A stretch of DNA of 64,000 nucleotides, from IMG/VR virus record IMGVR_UViG_3300042453_003699, positions 1 to 64,000 of that record, one strand, 5' to 3'. The translations under genes and the position numbers were made by a program. Positions 17,240-25,748 of this stretch are shown here, piece by piece. Origin of the DNA: a virus. How positions within the stretch are numbered: the first letter of the stretch is position 1; the number at the start of each line of letters is the position of its first letter. Below the pieces are notes generated by a model. It worked only from the letters and a program-made list of their open reading frames with translations, was not told where the DNA came from and ran no database searches.

Positions 17240-17541
17240 CGGATCAGCGGTCCTTTAGATTCTGGGGGCATATTCGTTGCGGTGATGATCCCCGTGTCTT
17301 TCTGAATCCAGAAGTTCGTGTACGATTCCCGCATCGAATCCTTCAGGTCAGACTCTACCGCGACCTTTTCTTTTCTTACCTTCATCTTCTTCTCGAAGAG
17401 GGGGTGCAAACCAAGACCGAACTGACCCGCTTGATTCGGAACAGCCATCAGGGGCTTGGTTAGAATCAGGTAGTCCCCTTCCTCCTGAACTTCTGAGAGA
17501 AAGATTCCAACGCCATCAATAACTAAAGTTTTTACTTCCAT
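17236..17541 (-). CDS. Hypothetical protein, first gene of minus-strand operon
   Basis: 101 aa, not recognised. Beta-rich N-terminus (VKTLVIDGVGIFLSEVQEEGDYLILT) and a basic middle (KKMKVRKEKVAVE). Its ribosome site GGAGGA lies inside the CGGCGGA box, so any protein bound there, or an RNA structure, could affect both this gene and the divergent 17583 gene. Confidence 0.6.
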   Translation of the reverse strand: MEVKTLVIDGVGIFLSEVQEEGDYLILTKPLMAVPNQAGQFGLGLHPLFEKKMKVRKEKVAVESDLKDSMRESYTNFWIQKDTGIITATNMPPESKGPLIR

Positions 17542-17548
17542 TTGGTCC

Positions 17549-17582
17549 TCCGCCGAAAACAGACTATCGCGCTAATCGGGTT
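17549..17582. promoter_or_regulatory. Divergent control region with CCGCCGAAAAC box
   Basis: A 41-bp gap between divergent starts holds CCGCCGAAAAC (17550-17560). On the plus strand a weak -10 CTAATC (17572-17577) lies five bases before the ATG at 17583. On the minus strand the box runs into the GGAGGA ribosome site of the 17541 gene. Confidence 0.45.
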
Positions 17583-18422
17583 ATGTCTATATTAGTATCA
17601 GGGGGCGCTTTGAAAAGATTCACAGGGGCGGTAAAGCCGTTTTTCAATCTGGATGGTCTGAATCTCACTATTAGATATGGCGAGGTTGTTTCTCTTGCGG
17701 AGTGGCAGACGAGTCACCCGAGCTTTCGTTTTGCCTTAGAGAATGGGTGGGTAGTCTCCGTGGATCGCAAAACTATCGTCTTCAACGCCGAAACCCCAAA
17801 GAAGCCAAGTAACGCTATGCGTTCTAAAAGAAAGAAATCCGCCGAAATCGTACAGGAGTTGCCAGAAAGCGGTTTAGATCCTGTGATTCTTCAAACAATC
17901 TTGGATAAGCAGGAGGGGTTCGTGCGACAAGCCCAAAAAACCTTTGAACGCCTAACGGCTCAGAAAAAAGAACCAGAGCAACCGACGGTAACGCCTGAGA
18001 TGTTTGCCTCGATGCTAGAGAACCAACGCAAGATGATGGAGATGCTCGAAAAAGAGAAACAGCAACCAGTGCCCCAAGCCCCCGCCTTGGATCAAACCGC
18101 AGTGCTGAATGCTCTCAAGCTCCTGACTAATGAGGTCAAGCGTCTTCAAGAATCAAAACCATCAGAAGCGTCTGTGAATACCGACCAGATTTTAGAGGGC
18201 GTAAAACAAGTAATGTCCCAGTTCAGTCCGTCCTCGGGTTCCTATAATGGAACTAAGAAAGACCCAAGTGGCTTTCAGATACGGGATGATTTTGAAGAGA
18301 AGTTCATTCCAAAAGTAGAAGACTTAGAAGTGAAGAACTCAAATATCGTAGCCCAAGAAAAGGACTCAGGAAGTGTTGAGGAGGCTCTCGCGGCTCTCCG
18401 AAAACTCAAGGAGAAGAAATAA
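17583..18422 (+). CDS. Coiled-coil protein paired with actin-like gene
   Basis: 279 aa, not recognised. A 75-residue N-terminal domain (FNLDGLNLTIRYGEVVSLAEWQ...FALENGWVVS) is followed by a basic patch (MRSKRKKS) and long Gln/Glu/Lys-rich helices likely to form coiled coils (FASMLENQRKMMEMLEKEKQQ). Its stop overlaps the next ATG (TAATG), so it is co-translated with the actin-like protein and may be its adaptor or cargo-binding partner. Confidence 0.65.
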   Translation: MSILVSGGALKRFTGAVKPFFNLDGLNLTIRYGEVVSLAEWQTSHPSFRFALENGWVVSVDRKTIVFNAETPKKPSNAMRSKRKKSAEIVQELPESGLDPVILQTILDKQEGFVRQAQKTFERLTAQKKEPEQPTVTPEMFASMLENQRKMMEMLEKEKQQPVPQAPALDQTAVLNALKLLTNEVKRLQESKPSEASVNTDQILEGVKQVMSQFSPSSGSYNGTKKDPSGFQIRDDFEEKFIPKVEDLEVKNSNIVAQEKDSGSVEEALAALRKLKEKK

Positions 18423-19468
18423 TGGAACAGTTGCAAAACCAATCAGTCCCCGCAAGCCCTGTCGCTAAGGATAAGAAGTATCTTGTTCGCGGGTTGGATA
18501 TTGGGACAGGTACAATCATCGCATCCTATCTTGATGAAGCCTCCAATACGGTAAAAAGCAAGCGGGTTCGCGACGCATTCGTATCTCTTGCGGTCGAACA
18601 GAAGCAGATGCTCAAGCTATCAAACATTTCGTACATTGAGGAAGGTGATCGAGTCATCATTGTCAGCGACGATGCCGCTAACATCGCCAACATCTTCAAT
18701 CAGCCTCTTCGCCGTCCTCTCAGTCGAGGAACGATCTCCCCTTCAGAGATCGAAGCACAGAAGGTTATCAAGCACCTCTTTCGTGAAGTTTTGGGGGAGG
18801 CGCAGGTGCCCGGATCGGTATGCGTGTACTCTATCCCCGCAAATCCGCTCGACGCAGATCAAGATGTAACTTTTCACGAAATGATTATGGGGCAAATGCT
18901 TGAAAGCCTCGGTTGGAAAGCAGTCGCCGCGAATGAAGCACAAGCCATCGTTTATTCCGAGTGCGCCGACACCATGTTCAGCGGATTTGCCATGAGCTTC
19001 GGAGCAGGGATGGTCAACTGCGCTCTTTCATACAAGTCTATCCCTCTTATCACTATGTCGGTTGCCCGCTCTGGGGACTATGTGGATGAGCAATCCGCCA
19101 AGGCTACTGGGCTGTCTCCTGCAAAAACTTGCGCTATCAAAGAGAAGGGCGTGGATCTTCTCGCCCCGAAGGGTCGCGAGCAAGAAGCAATAGCAGTCTA
19201 TTACAAGGCGCTCATCAAGTATGCTCTTACGAACTTTATCGAAAAGATTAAGTCCCAGAATGTCATGGCGCAGATCGACCTGCCTGATTCCATTCCGGTG
19301 GTAGTCGGCGGAGGCACATCGCTCCCCATCAACTTCCTTGCTGTGGTCAAGGAAGAGGTGAACCGCCTAAAGGGATTTCCGTTTTCTGTGACTGACATTC
19401 GCCATGCAAAAGACCCGCTGTATGCAGTTTCTAGGGGGCTTCTCATCATGGCTCAGAACCAAGACTAA
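18422..19468 (+). CDS. Actin-like ATPase (ParM/MreB/FtsA superfamily)
   Basis: 348 aa. Actin-fold nucleotide motifs occur in order: phosphate-1 GLDIGTGTIIASYLD (Asp26), a connect-type segment around NEAQAIVYSE, phosphate-2 FAMSFGAGMVNCALS, and adenosine VVVGGGTSLP. The length is normal for bacterial actins. It probably binds ATP and may polymerise. Known phage or plasmid actins segregate DNA or position it in the cell. Position next to virion genes is atypical, and the phosphate-2 loop lacks the usual DxG aspartate, so it may bind nucleotide without rapid hydrolysis. Confidence 0.75.
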   Translation: MEQLQNQSVPASPVAKDKKYLVRGLDIGTGTIIASYLDEASNTVKSKRVRDAFVSLAVEQKQMLKLSNISYIEEGDRVIIVSDDAANIANIFNQPLRRPLSRGTISPSEIEAQKVIKHLFREVLGEAQVPGSVCVYSIPANPLDADQDVTFHEMIMGQMLESLGWKAVAANEAQAIVYSECADTMFSGFAMSFGAGMVNCALSYKSIPLITMSVARSGDYVDEQSAKATGLSPAKTCAIKEKGVDLLAPKGREQEAIAVYYKALIKYALTNFIEKIKSQNVMAQIDLPDSIPVVVGGGTSLPINFLAVVKEEVNRLKGFPFSVTDIRHAKDPLYAVSRGLLIMAQNQD

Positions 19469-19478
19469 GGGAGTGTAG

Positions 19479-20834
19479 GTGTACTACTACTTATCCCGAG
19501 AGGTAAAACGACGATTCATTGAGGAGATGCGGGAAATTTTCAAAGAGTATCCCGGTCTCCAAAAGATGAAAGTATCCGATAAGTTTCCCTACCAAGAGAG
19601 ACCTCAATACGGTCTTGTCGTCAAAAATGTCTCTGGAAACCCTATTCCGTTGGCAGGGGACAACTTCATCGGGACCGTCATAAGTCATTGCTTCTTAGCG
19701 AAACTCAAAGGCAAAAAAGGTCTTTTACTCGATTGGGTTCGCGAGAACCCAGAACAAGTTACGGTCTTTGTCGAAGAGGATCTTTCCTCTCAGGTGGACG
19801 GATCTAGCCGAGAGTTTCTCCTACAGCATTTTCCTACAATCGGGTCTCAAAGTATTGAGTTGGCTCAAAGAGGGGATCGCGCCGTCGAAGTTCTTGTCAA
19901 CGGAAAGCCTTTTGTCGTTCCGATGTCTTTCCAATCTAAAAAGATCATTCTTCCGGTCGCACCTGCGATGGGAACCAACCTTGTTGCCAAGTATTATCGT
20001 CGGGGTCTGGCAGATGCGGGTCTTTATTATGTAGAGGTCATGACGACTACGGCAGGTTCGGCTACGGTGATGGTGGACACTCTTCTCGACTACGAGTCCA
20101 TAATCATTGAATCCGCTACTGGGGCTGAGTCCTCGTTCAGCCTCCCTCACTTCCCTGTTCACGATAAGACTTTTTCTCTCATCGAAAACGATTCCTTCGT
20201 GATGACTGAGGGTGTTCACTACACGATCAATTTGCAGACGGGGGTTGTTACCTTTTTGAACAACCCAGAAGACCCGACTCAAAAGCTAAGACCTACCTCA
20301 AGTTACCGAGTTCAGTACAAGTACCAAGGACCGTCTTTCGGTCCCTTCACGGTTAAACCGTCATCAGCTTCGTATGATATAATTCCGGGCGTGACGCTTG
20401 CCTTCTCCAACTGGCTAGAGGTCGGGGACAAGCAAGTTGTGATCGTAAGTCCGACTCGTGAGGAGGTCTCTCAGGAGTACGGAGGTCACTTTGAGGTGAG
20501 CTTGAGTCTGGACATTTACAGCCGAGATCCCGTTCAGCGAGAACTCATAGCCGATTTGCTTGCTGTGAAAGTCTTCGGGGAGATCAAGCCAAGATTTGAT
20601 TCTCAAGGATTAGCTATTGTTAGCGTATCACTCAATGGGGAATCCGAAGACATTTACGACGAAAACACAGACACCGTTTACTACATGGCAGGGATGGATG
20701 TCTCGTTCAACACGGATTGGCGACTGTACGCCCCGATGATTCCTAAGATTAAAACACTTAGCCTTGATGTTGAGGTCGTTCAATCACTGAATGATTTCAG
20801 GGTCAGCTTTAGCCAAGGGGAGTCGATAAAGTAA
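19479..20834 (+). CDS. Virion structural protein, neck/tail type
   Basis: 451 aa from a GTG start with GGGAG upstream. After a helical N-terminus (REVKRRFIEEMREIFKEYP) two beta modules resemble those in the sheath: one with VDGSSREFLLQHFPTIG...ILPVAPAMGTNLVAKYY, one with TGAESSFSLPHFPV...GVVTFLN. The C-terminus is a further beta domain. Its place before the FmdB ribbon and sheath suggests a tail-terminator or neck protein; that role is inferred. Confidence 0.6.
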   Translation: MYYYLSREVKRRFIEEMREIFKEYPGLQKMKVSDKFPYQERPQYGLVVKNVSGNPIPLAGDNFIGTVISHCFLAKLKGKKGLLLDWVRENPEQVTVFVEEDLSSQVDGSSREFLLQHFPTIGSQSIELAQRGDRAVEVLVNGKPFVVPMSFQSKKIILPVAPAMGTNLVAKYYRRGLADAGLYYVEVMTTTAGSATVMVDTLLDYESIIIESATGAESSFSLPHFPVHDKTFSLIENDSFVMTEGVHYTINLQTGVVTFLNNPEDPTQKLRPTSSYRVQYKYQGPSFGPFTVKPSSASYDIIPGVTLAFSNWLEVGDKQVVIVSPTREEVSQEYGGHFEVSLSLDIYSRDPVQRELIADLLAVKVFGEIKPRFDSQGLAIVSVSLNGESEDIYDENTDTVYYMAGMDVSFNTDWRLYAPMIPKIKTLSLDVEVVQSLNDFRVSFSQGESIK

Positions 20835-21226
20835 TGCCATTATACCAATACTACTGCGTTGAGTGTCAGTTGACCTTTGAGGAGTCTTTCAAAAAGCCGG
20901 AGGATATTACATCCCCCTGCCCCAAGTGCGCCTCAGAGTCGGATCGAATGATCTCTGCCCCTAATGTTTTGAAGTCCAATACAAGTCGTGAAAGCGTGGA
21001 CATCAAGATTGGCGCGGAGTCTGAAAAGCGTTGGGCTGGCATCCGGCAGAGACAGGCGGAAAAGGAAAAGATCCGAAAAGAGTCGGGAACCACCGCCGTT
21101 GAAGTGAAACACGGAAAAGATTCCTCGGGTCAAATAACTTACGAATACAAATCAGTGAGTAAGGAACGAGTTGCGGAAAGAAAGAACCTCTACGGAGAGT
21201 ACCTCTCCTCCAAGAAGAAGCCGTGA
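20834..21226 (+). CDS. FmdB-type zinc ribbon protein
   Basis: 130 aa. N-terminal zinc ribbon MPLYQYYCVECQLTFEE...PCPKCASESDRMIS with two CxxC pairs, as in the FmdB regulatory-protein family, followed by a charged helical tail. Many large phages carry one near structural genes; function unknown. The ATG overlaps the previous stop (TAATG). Confidence 0.8.
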   Translation: MPLYQYYCVECQLTFEESFKKPEDITSPCPKCASESDRMISAPNVLKSNTSRESVDIKIGAESEKRWAGIRQRQAEKEKIRKESGTTAVEVKHGKDSSGQITYEYKSVSKERVAERKNLYGEYLSSKKKP

Positions 21227-21298
21227 TCGCCCGATATGTACATTCATATTTAATTTCTAACATATTGAAATAATTAACTTTAACTTGGAGGTTCAACC
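21227..21298 (+). promoter_or_regulatory. AT-rich leader of the sheath gene
   Basis: A short AT-rich island (21238-21284) with several -10-like hexamers (TATTTAAT, AATAAT) precedes the strong ribosome site TTGGAGG. It probably contains a late promoter, but no single element is convincing. Confidence 0.4.
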
Positions 21299-24049
21299 AT
21301 GAGTATTTTCAGTACATACGCCCCTCCCGGCGTATATGTTCAAACTTTGACGGATCTTACCGCCGCGAATATCGTTGCGGGGCTCCGTATGCCTGTGTTC
21401 ATCGGAGTTGGGCGCGAAAGCCTGACCCTGAGCAATTTCGAGATCATTCGCGGGTCATCGGCTACTTCCGACATCCGTATGCTTGGCGAAGATGTCAGTT
21501 CCCAGTTCACTGGGACCAACCGCCAGTTCACGGTCGCCAACTACCCCGTCGTTGACGGAAGCGGTCGCGCAGTTACTACCAATGACCCAAATGTTGTTTC
21601 TGTCACTATCGACGATCAGCCTACTGGCGTGATCGCTGTGGACGGAGCAAGCGGTCTTGTGACCCTTGGAGCAATTCCTCCGATGGGTTCGGTGGTCAAG
21701 GTGGGCTATTTCTTTAGCCGTAAAGACCTAAAAGTCACTGACGAAGACCTCAGCTATCAAGCTGACGGCTCAAATCTTGAGTTCAAGGTCAATAAGTCCC
21801 CGATTGTAAACGGAAACAACGGTGGTATTATTACTACCGAAGTATCTCGTGTGGTCGTTACAGTTGACGGAAGCGCCGTTGAAGTGGCTTCCCTTGATGG
21901 AATTCACGGCGTAATCACTCTCGCTTCGGCTCCTGCCGACGGCGCTGAGGTTCTGGCAACCTACTACACCAACACATTCCAAGACACTTACGATTACCTG
22001 CCACAAGACATCAACATCTTGTCGGTCAAGGCAATCGGCAACAGCCCCGGTCGCCAAGACTACTTCCTCGGACAAGACTATGTTGTTCAGAACGGGAAGA
22101 TCATTTGGGGATCTGCTTTCGACATCCGAAACGGGTCTGCGGCAACCGGAAACGCCTTCGGGTCTGAGCAGATTTCTGCAACCCTTGTGGACAATCGCTT
22201 CTTCATGAGGGAAGCAGCCGGAGCTTCCAACGGTACAAACAAGAAGTTCGTGCTTGAAGAAATCCCTGTCGCCGGAGACGGGCGCGATGTTCCAACCGAC
22301 GACCTTTCTAAGATTCAGGTTTATGTGGGAACAAGTGTGGCTTCCGCTTTTGCGGCAGGTCCGGTTGATGTGATGTCCCTTAATGGCGTTTCAGGCGAGG
22401 TTGTTCTCAAGAACGCTCCGTCTGCGGGTCATAAAGTGTATGCCACTTACTACTACAACATCCTTACCGATGACATTTTCACTGTCACGAATCGCGTGGC
22501 TTCTACCTTTTCGGTAACAGGGGAGTACGATGTTATCAGCGCAAATGGGGGTGCTTGTTTTGCGGGAGAGTTCTCTGAAGCTGACTCAACTGTAGCCGCA
22601 CCTGCTTTCGGAACGGAAGGAATTAAGTTTCCTGCCGATACTGCGGATGTGGTGACGGTGCCGGGCTATTCGGTGGAAGAAGATGTCACCCTTACCTTCA
22701 CAAGCGCCACTCAGTACACCGTCAGTAGCTCACTCGGAGCAGACGGTTCTTCTGGAACTGGTCATCTGAATCAAACCTATGTCGATGCGAAGACTGGTCT
22801 TCGTTTCACTATTCTTGCTCCCTCCACCTTCAACTATGCGGCTGGGGATGAGCTAGTTTGCTATGTGACAGGTCAGCAAGAGACAGGGATTCTTCCTAAA
22901 AAGATCATTCCTGGTCTCAATCTTGTCGTCTCGAATACAACGGGTGTCACCGTTGGTTCCACAGGTCTTGTTGAATGCTTCAATAAGACTGGAGGGGAGC
23001 CTTCCATTGGTGACTCGTACTTCGTGACTCTCGACTATGAAAAGACGGACTACAAGCCCGCTGTTTACACGAATTTCCGTGATGTGGTGACGGCTTTCGG
23101 TCCTCTCAATGTCGAAAACAGGCTGACTCTTGCGGCTTATCTTGCGTTCCTCCAAGGCGCTCCCGCTATTGCAATCTCTCAGGTGAAGAAAGCCTCCGGC
23201 GGACTTCAAGCTAGTGATGCGGCGTTCCTTGAGGCTATGACGGCTCTTGAGAATCCGCTCGAAGGTGATGTTCGTCCGAATATCCTTGTTCCTCTCACTA
23301 CTTCACGCACTGTTCTTCAGGCGGCTAAGAAGCACTGTGAGAAGGTTTCTAGCTCCCGCTATGCGATGGAACGAACCATGATGTTCGGTTTTGCTATCGG
23401 GACGCTTCCAGAGACCGCACAGGAATTCGCTAAGGCGCTCGCTTCCGAGCGTTGTTTGGGTGTCTACCCCGACGGCGCAGTGGTTGCGATCGAAGACGCT
23501 TTTGGGCGTGAGATCGAGAATACCGTGGATGGCAGTTTCTTGGCGGCGGCTCTTGCAGGTCTTGCTTGCAACCCTGTTTTTGATGTCGCTACCCCTCTGA
23601 CTCGTAAGAGTTTGACTGGGTTCCGCCGATTGTTCCGCCGTCTTGACGCGGTGCAGTCTAACCAAACAGCGGTTTCGGGTCTTACCGTTATGACGGAGAA
23701 CCAAGCGTCGATTCAGATTCGTCAGGCAGTTACGACTGATCCTAGCAACATTCTGACTCGGGAGCCTTCGATTGTGTTCATCAAGGATGAAATCCAACAG
23801 CTCACCCGTACAACTCTTGAACCGTTCATTGCAGAGAAGTTCCTTCCCGGTCGCCTCACCGACATCGAAATTGCTCTCGCAAATATGTTCAAGAACCAGA
23901 TTCAGGCGGAAAAAGTCGTTGCTTTCACGGGTATCAAAGCTACCCCAAGGGCAACTGACCCTACCGTTGCGGATGTCGTGGCTTTCTACAGCCCTGTATT
24001 CCCATTGAACTGGATTCAGGTCACTTATACGCTCCGTACTACGCTCTAA
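21299..24049 (+). CDS. Contractile tail sheath protein
   Basis: 916 aa. The C-terminal third has the sheath hallmarks: MFGFAIGTLPETAQEFA, a SLTGFRRLFRRLDAVQ stretch, SGLTVMTENQASIQIRQAVTTD and a helical FIAEKFLPGRLTDIEIALANM end. It is longer than typical sheaths because three tandem beta modules (about residues 60-140, 145-220 and 295-385), each ending P-G-V-Y-Y, are inserted in the outer region. CGT/CGC-biased arginine codons, a strong ribosome site and a terminator fit very high expression. Forms the contracting outer tube of the tail. Confidence 0.9.
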   Translation: MSIFSTYAPPGVYVQTLTDLTAANIVAGLRMPVFIGVGRESLTLSNFEIIRGSSATSDIRMLGEDVSSQFTGTNRQFTVANYPVVDGSGRAVTTNDPNVVSVTIDDQPTGVIAVDGASGLVTLGAIPPMGSVVKVGYFFSRKDLKVTDEDLSYQADGSNLEFKVNKSPIVNGNNGGIITTEVSRVVVTVDGSAVEVASLDGIHGVITLASAPADGAEVLATYYTNTFQDTYDYLPQDINILSVKAIGNSPGRQDYFLGQDYVVQNGKIIWGSAFDIRNGSAATGNAFGSEQISATLVDNRFFMREAAGASNGTNKKFVLEEIPVAGDGRDVPTDDLSKIQVYVGTSVASAFAAGPVDVMSLNGVSGEVVLKNAPSAGHKVYATYYYNILTDDIFTVTNRVASTFSVTGEYDVISANGGACFAGEFSEADSTVAAPAFGTEGIKFPADTADVVTVPGYSVEEDVTLTFTSATQYTVSSSLGADGSSGTGHLNQTYVDAKTGLRFTILAPSTFNYAAGDELVCYVTGQQETGILPKKIIPGLNLVVSNTTGVTVGSTGLVECFNKTGGEPSIGDSYFVTLDYEKTDYKPAVYTNFRDVVTAFGPLNVENRLTLAAYLAFLQGAPAIAISQVKKASGGLQASDAAFLEAMTALENPLEGDVRPNILVPLTTSRTVLQAAKKHCEKVSSSRYAMERTMMFGFAIGTLPETAQEFAKALASERCLGVYPDGAVVAIEDAFGREIENTVDGSFLAAALAGLACNPVFDVATPLTRKSLTGFRRLFRRLDAVQSNQTAVSGLTVMTENQASIQIRQAVTTDPSNILTREPSIVFIKDEIQQLTRTTLEPFIAEKFLPGRLTDIEIALANMFKNQIQAEKVVAFTGIKATPRATDPTVADVVAFYSPVFPLNWIQVTYTLRTTL

Positions 24050-24082
24050 TAGTGCGTAGTTTAGAGCTTTTTGTTCGAGGAG

Positions 24083-24116
24083 GGCGGGGTTCGGAAGAGC
24101 CCCGCCTTTTCTTTTA
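24083..24116 (+). terminator. Rho-independent terminator after the sheath
   Basis: Seven-bp GC stem GGCGGGG / CCCCGCC with a 10-base loop and a TTTTCTTTT tract. Confidence 0.9.
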
Positions 24117-24132
24117 ATTTTATGGGGTTTTG

Positions 24133-24615
24133 ATGCTTACCATCTATGTAAAACCTATCTTAAATGGAGTGGTCCGAAAAAACGATCTCGCGAAAGTCCT
24201 TTTAGGTAGGCTCAAGTACAGTCTTGCTCGGTTGGGGGAGAAACAAATCCGAAAAGCGACCAAAGACTCGTTTAAGGGTGGAGGTAAAAGAATCAGAAAG
24301 TCGGTATCCTACACCATAGGAAAAAGTAGTGTCACTTTTCACATCAGCCAGATCGGTATTTACCATAACTACGGGGTACGAAGGCACAAAATGGAATACC
24401 TCAAGAAAGCCAAAAGACCGATACCGATAACACTAGAAAACGGTGAAGTTATTTTCCGTTGGGCATCGAAGAAGTCGATGAGCAAGAGAGGCTCTTGGTA
24501 TCATCCCGGAATCAAAGCCAAAGGTTTCCTAGAAAAAGGCACAGCCAAAACGAAACAGGAGTTCCGAAAAAGGTTGATTGAAGCAACCAGTCGGTACTTG
24601 CGAGGCGCTAAATGA
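24133..24615 (+). CDS. HK97 gp10-like tail-completion protein
   Basis: 160 aa, strongly basic. The layout (N-terminal helices, central SVSYTIGKSSVTFHISQIGIYHNYG strands, then SWYHPGIKAKGFLEKG and a terminal helix) resembles gp10-like proteins that cap the tail or join it to the neck. The ATG at 24133 is preceded by ATGGGG. Overlaps the first fibre gene by four bases. Family assignment is moderate. Confidence 0.6.
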   Translation: MLTIYVKPILNGVVRKNDLAKVLLGRLKYSLARLGEKQIRKATKDSFKGGGKRIRKSVSYTIGKSSVTFHISQIGIYHNYGVRRHKMEYLKKAKRPIPITLENGEVIFRWASKKSMSKRGSWYHPGIKAKGFLEKGTAKTKQEFRKRLIEATSRYLRGAK

Positions 24616-25748
24616 ACATTCAAATTCTAAATCTTGAGAACTCTTTCAAAAAAGATCTGAGGATGTACGCGCAGTTCAGTGGCTCTAGCGTCTTCATTTA
24701 CCCATCAAGAGCGAACAGCTCAGGGAAGAATCTCTACACAATCTTTTCAGGGGAGTCGTTCTCCAAGTTCCCAAGGAACTCCTCAGAGTCTTTTGTAAAT
24801 CAAGTTACTCAGATAGATTTTTCTACGGGGTCGGTGGGGGATGGTGTCTCTTCCAGCTTTACCCCAATATCTCCCTCGGTTGGGCAAGCAGTCATCGGAG
24901 TTATCGCTATTGACCGAAACGACCGAATCTTCATCAGAAACAACTCTGCCCAGAGCATCTCTTCTGCGGATTTTGATTTTCAAAACGCCGCTTTCCCAGT
25001 TCAGAAGGGGCGCATTCCCTTGTATGGGTTTATGGTCTCCAATGAATCAGGGGTTTCTAAGGTAGCCAAGATTTTTGATCTTCGCCCTGATTTCAACAAT
25101 GTCCCTTTTGATACAGCGGATGTGGTCTACACAAACACGGACAACTTTTCGATAGGGTCTGTTTTTAGAGAGTACCTATACGCCGATGCAGTGGCGGCGC
25201 AGAATCAAATCACAATACGGTCTACTAAGCTAAAGAGGGGAGATAGCATTTCGATTATTTCCTCAACGACGGTAGCTCAAGTGAGAACTGTTTTGTCTGT
25301 AAGCTACGGCGATGTGTTTGATACGATCACACTGGATCAAAACTTAACAAGCCCCGTCACAGTTCAAAACTGTGCTGCTATTACCATCAACACATTCTCC
25401 GACGCGTCACAGGTGTTTAACGGCGGGTACGGAAAGGTTCTTTTTGATTTTGGATGGCGTTCCTGTTCTTCGGGTTTGGCAGAAACACTTACTCACAATT
25501 TATCGCTTCCTTTAGGAACCTACTACCCTGTTCTGTACTTCAACTCCACGAGAACAATGAACGGTGCAAAAACGCTTTGTGCTTTTAATTACAGCGCGAC
25601 CTCGGTTGGCGTTCAACTCATACTTACCAGTACAACAACAGTTGTAAGATTTGCGAGCAATGGGATTTATCCCACTCTCAATAGTTCTGGTCAGGTAACA
25701 GGATTTCAAACGACTGGCTTTTACAGGCTGATTATTTTGGGGAACTAG
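24612..25748 (+). CDS. Tail fibre-like protein, paralogue 1 of 3
   Basis: 378 aa. Shares with the next two products an N-terminal domain (M-N-I-x-I start, then S-FPR/PK and a DF-x-G element) and a C-terminal domain that begins near FDFGWRSCSSGL and ends in an F-I/L-R-hydrophobic strand. A central TKLKRGDSISIIS segment is also shared. Probably an alternative or co-assembled fibre or adhesin subunit. Confidence 0.65.
   Translation: MNIQILNLENSFKKDLRMYAQFSGSSVFIYPSRANSSGKNLYTIFSGESFSKFPRNSSESFVNQVTQIDFSTGSVGDGVSSSFTPISPSVGQAVIGVIAIDRNDRIFIRNNSAQSISSADFDFQNAAFPVQKGRIPLYGFMVSNESGVSKVAKIFDLRPDFNNVPFDTADVVYTNTDNFSIGSVFREYLYADAVAAQNQITIRSTKLKRGDSISIISSTTVAQVRTVLSVSYGDVFDTITLDQNLTSPVTVQNCAAITINTFSDASQVFNGGYGKVLFDFGWRSCSSGLAETLTHNLSLPLGTYYPVLYFNSTRTMNGAKTLCAFNYSATSVGVQLILTSTTTVVRFASNGIYPTLNSSGQVTGFQTTGFYRLIILGN

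Noticed and set aside
23303-23797. 164-codon minus-strand frame inside the sheath gene
   Set aside because: Lies opposite the most conserved part of the sheath; composition typical of antisense shadow.
24061-24120. Possible small RNA after the sheath gene
   Set aside because: The hairpin with U-tract is adequately explained as the sheath terminator, and no separate promoter is seen.
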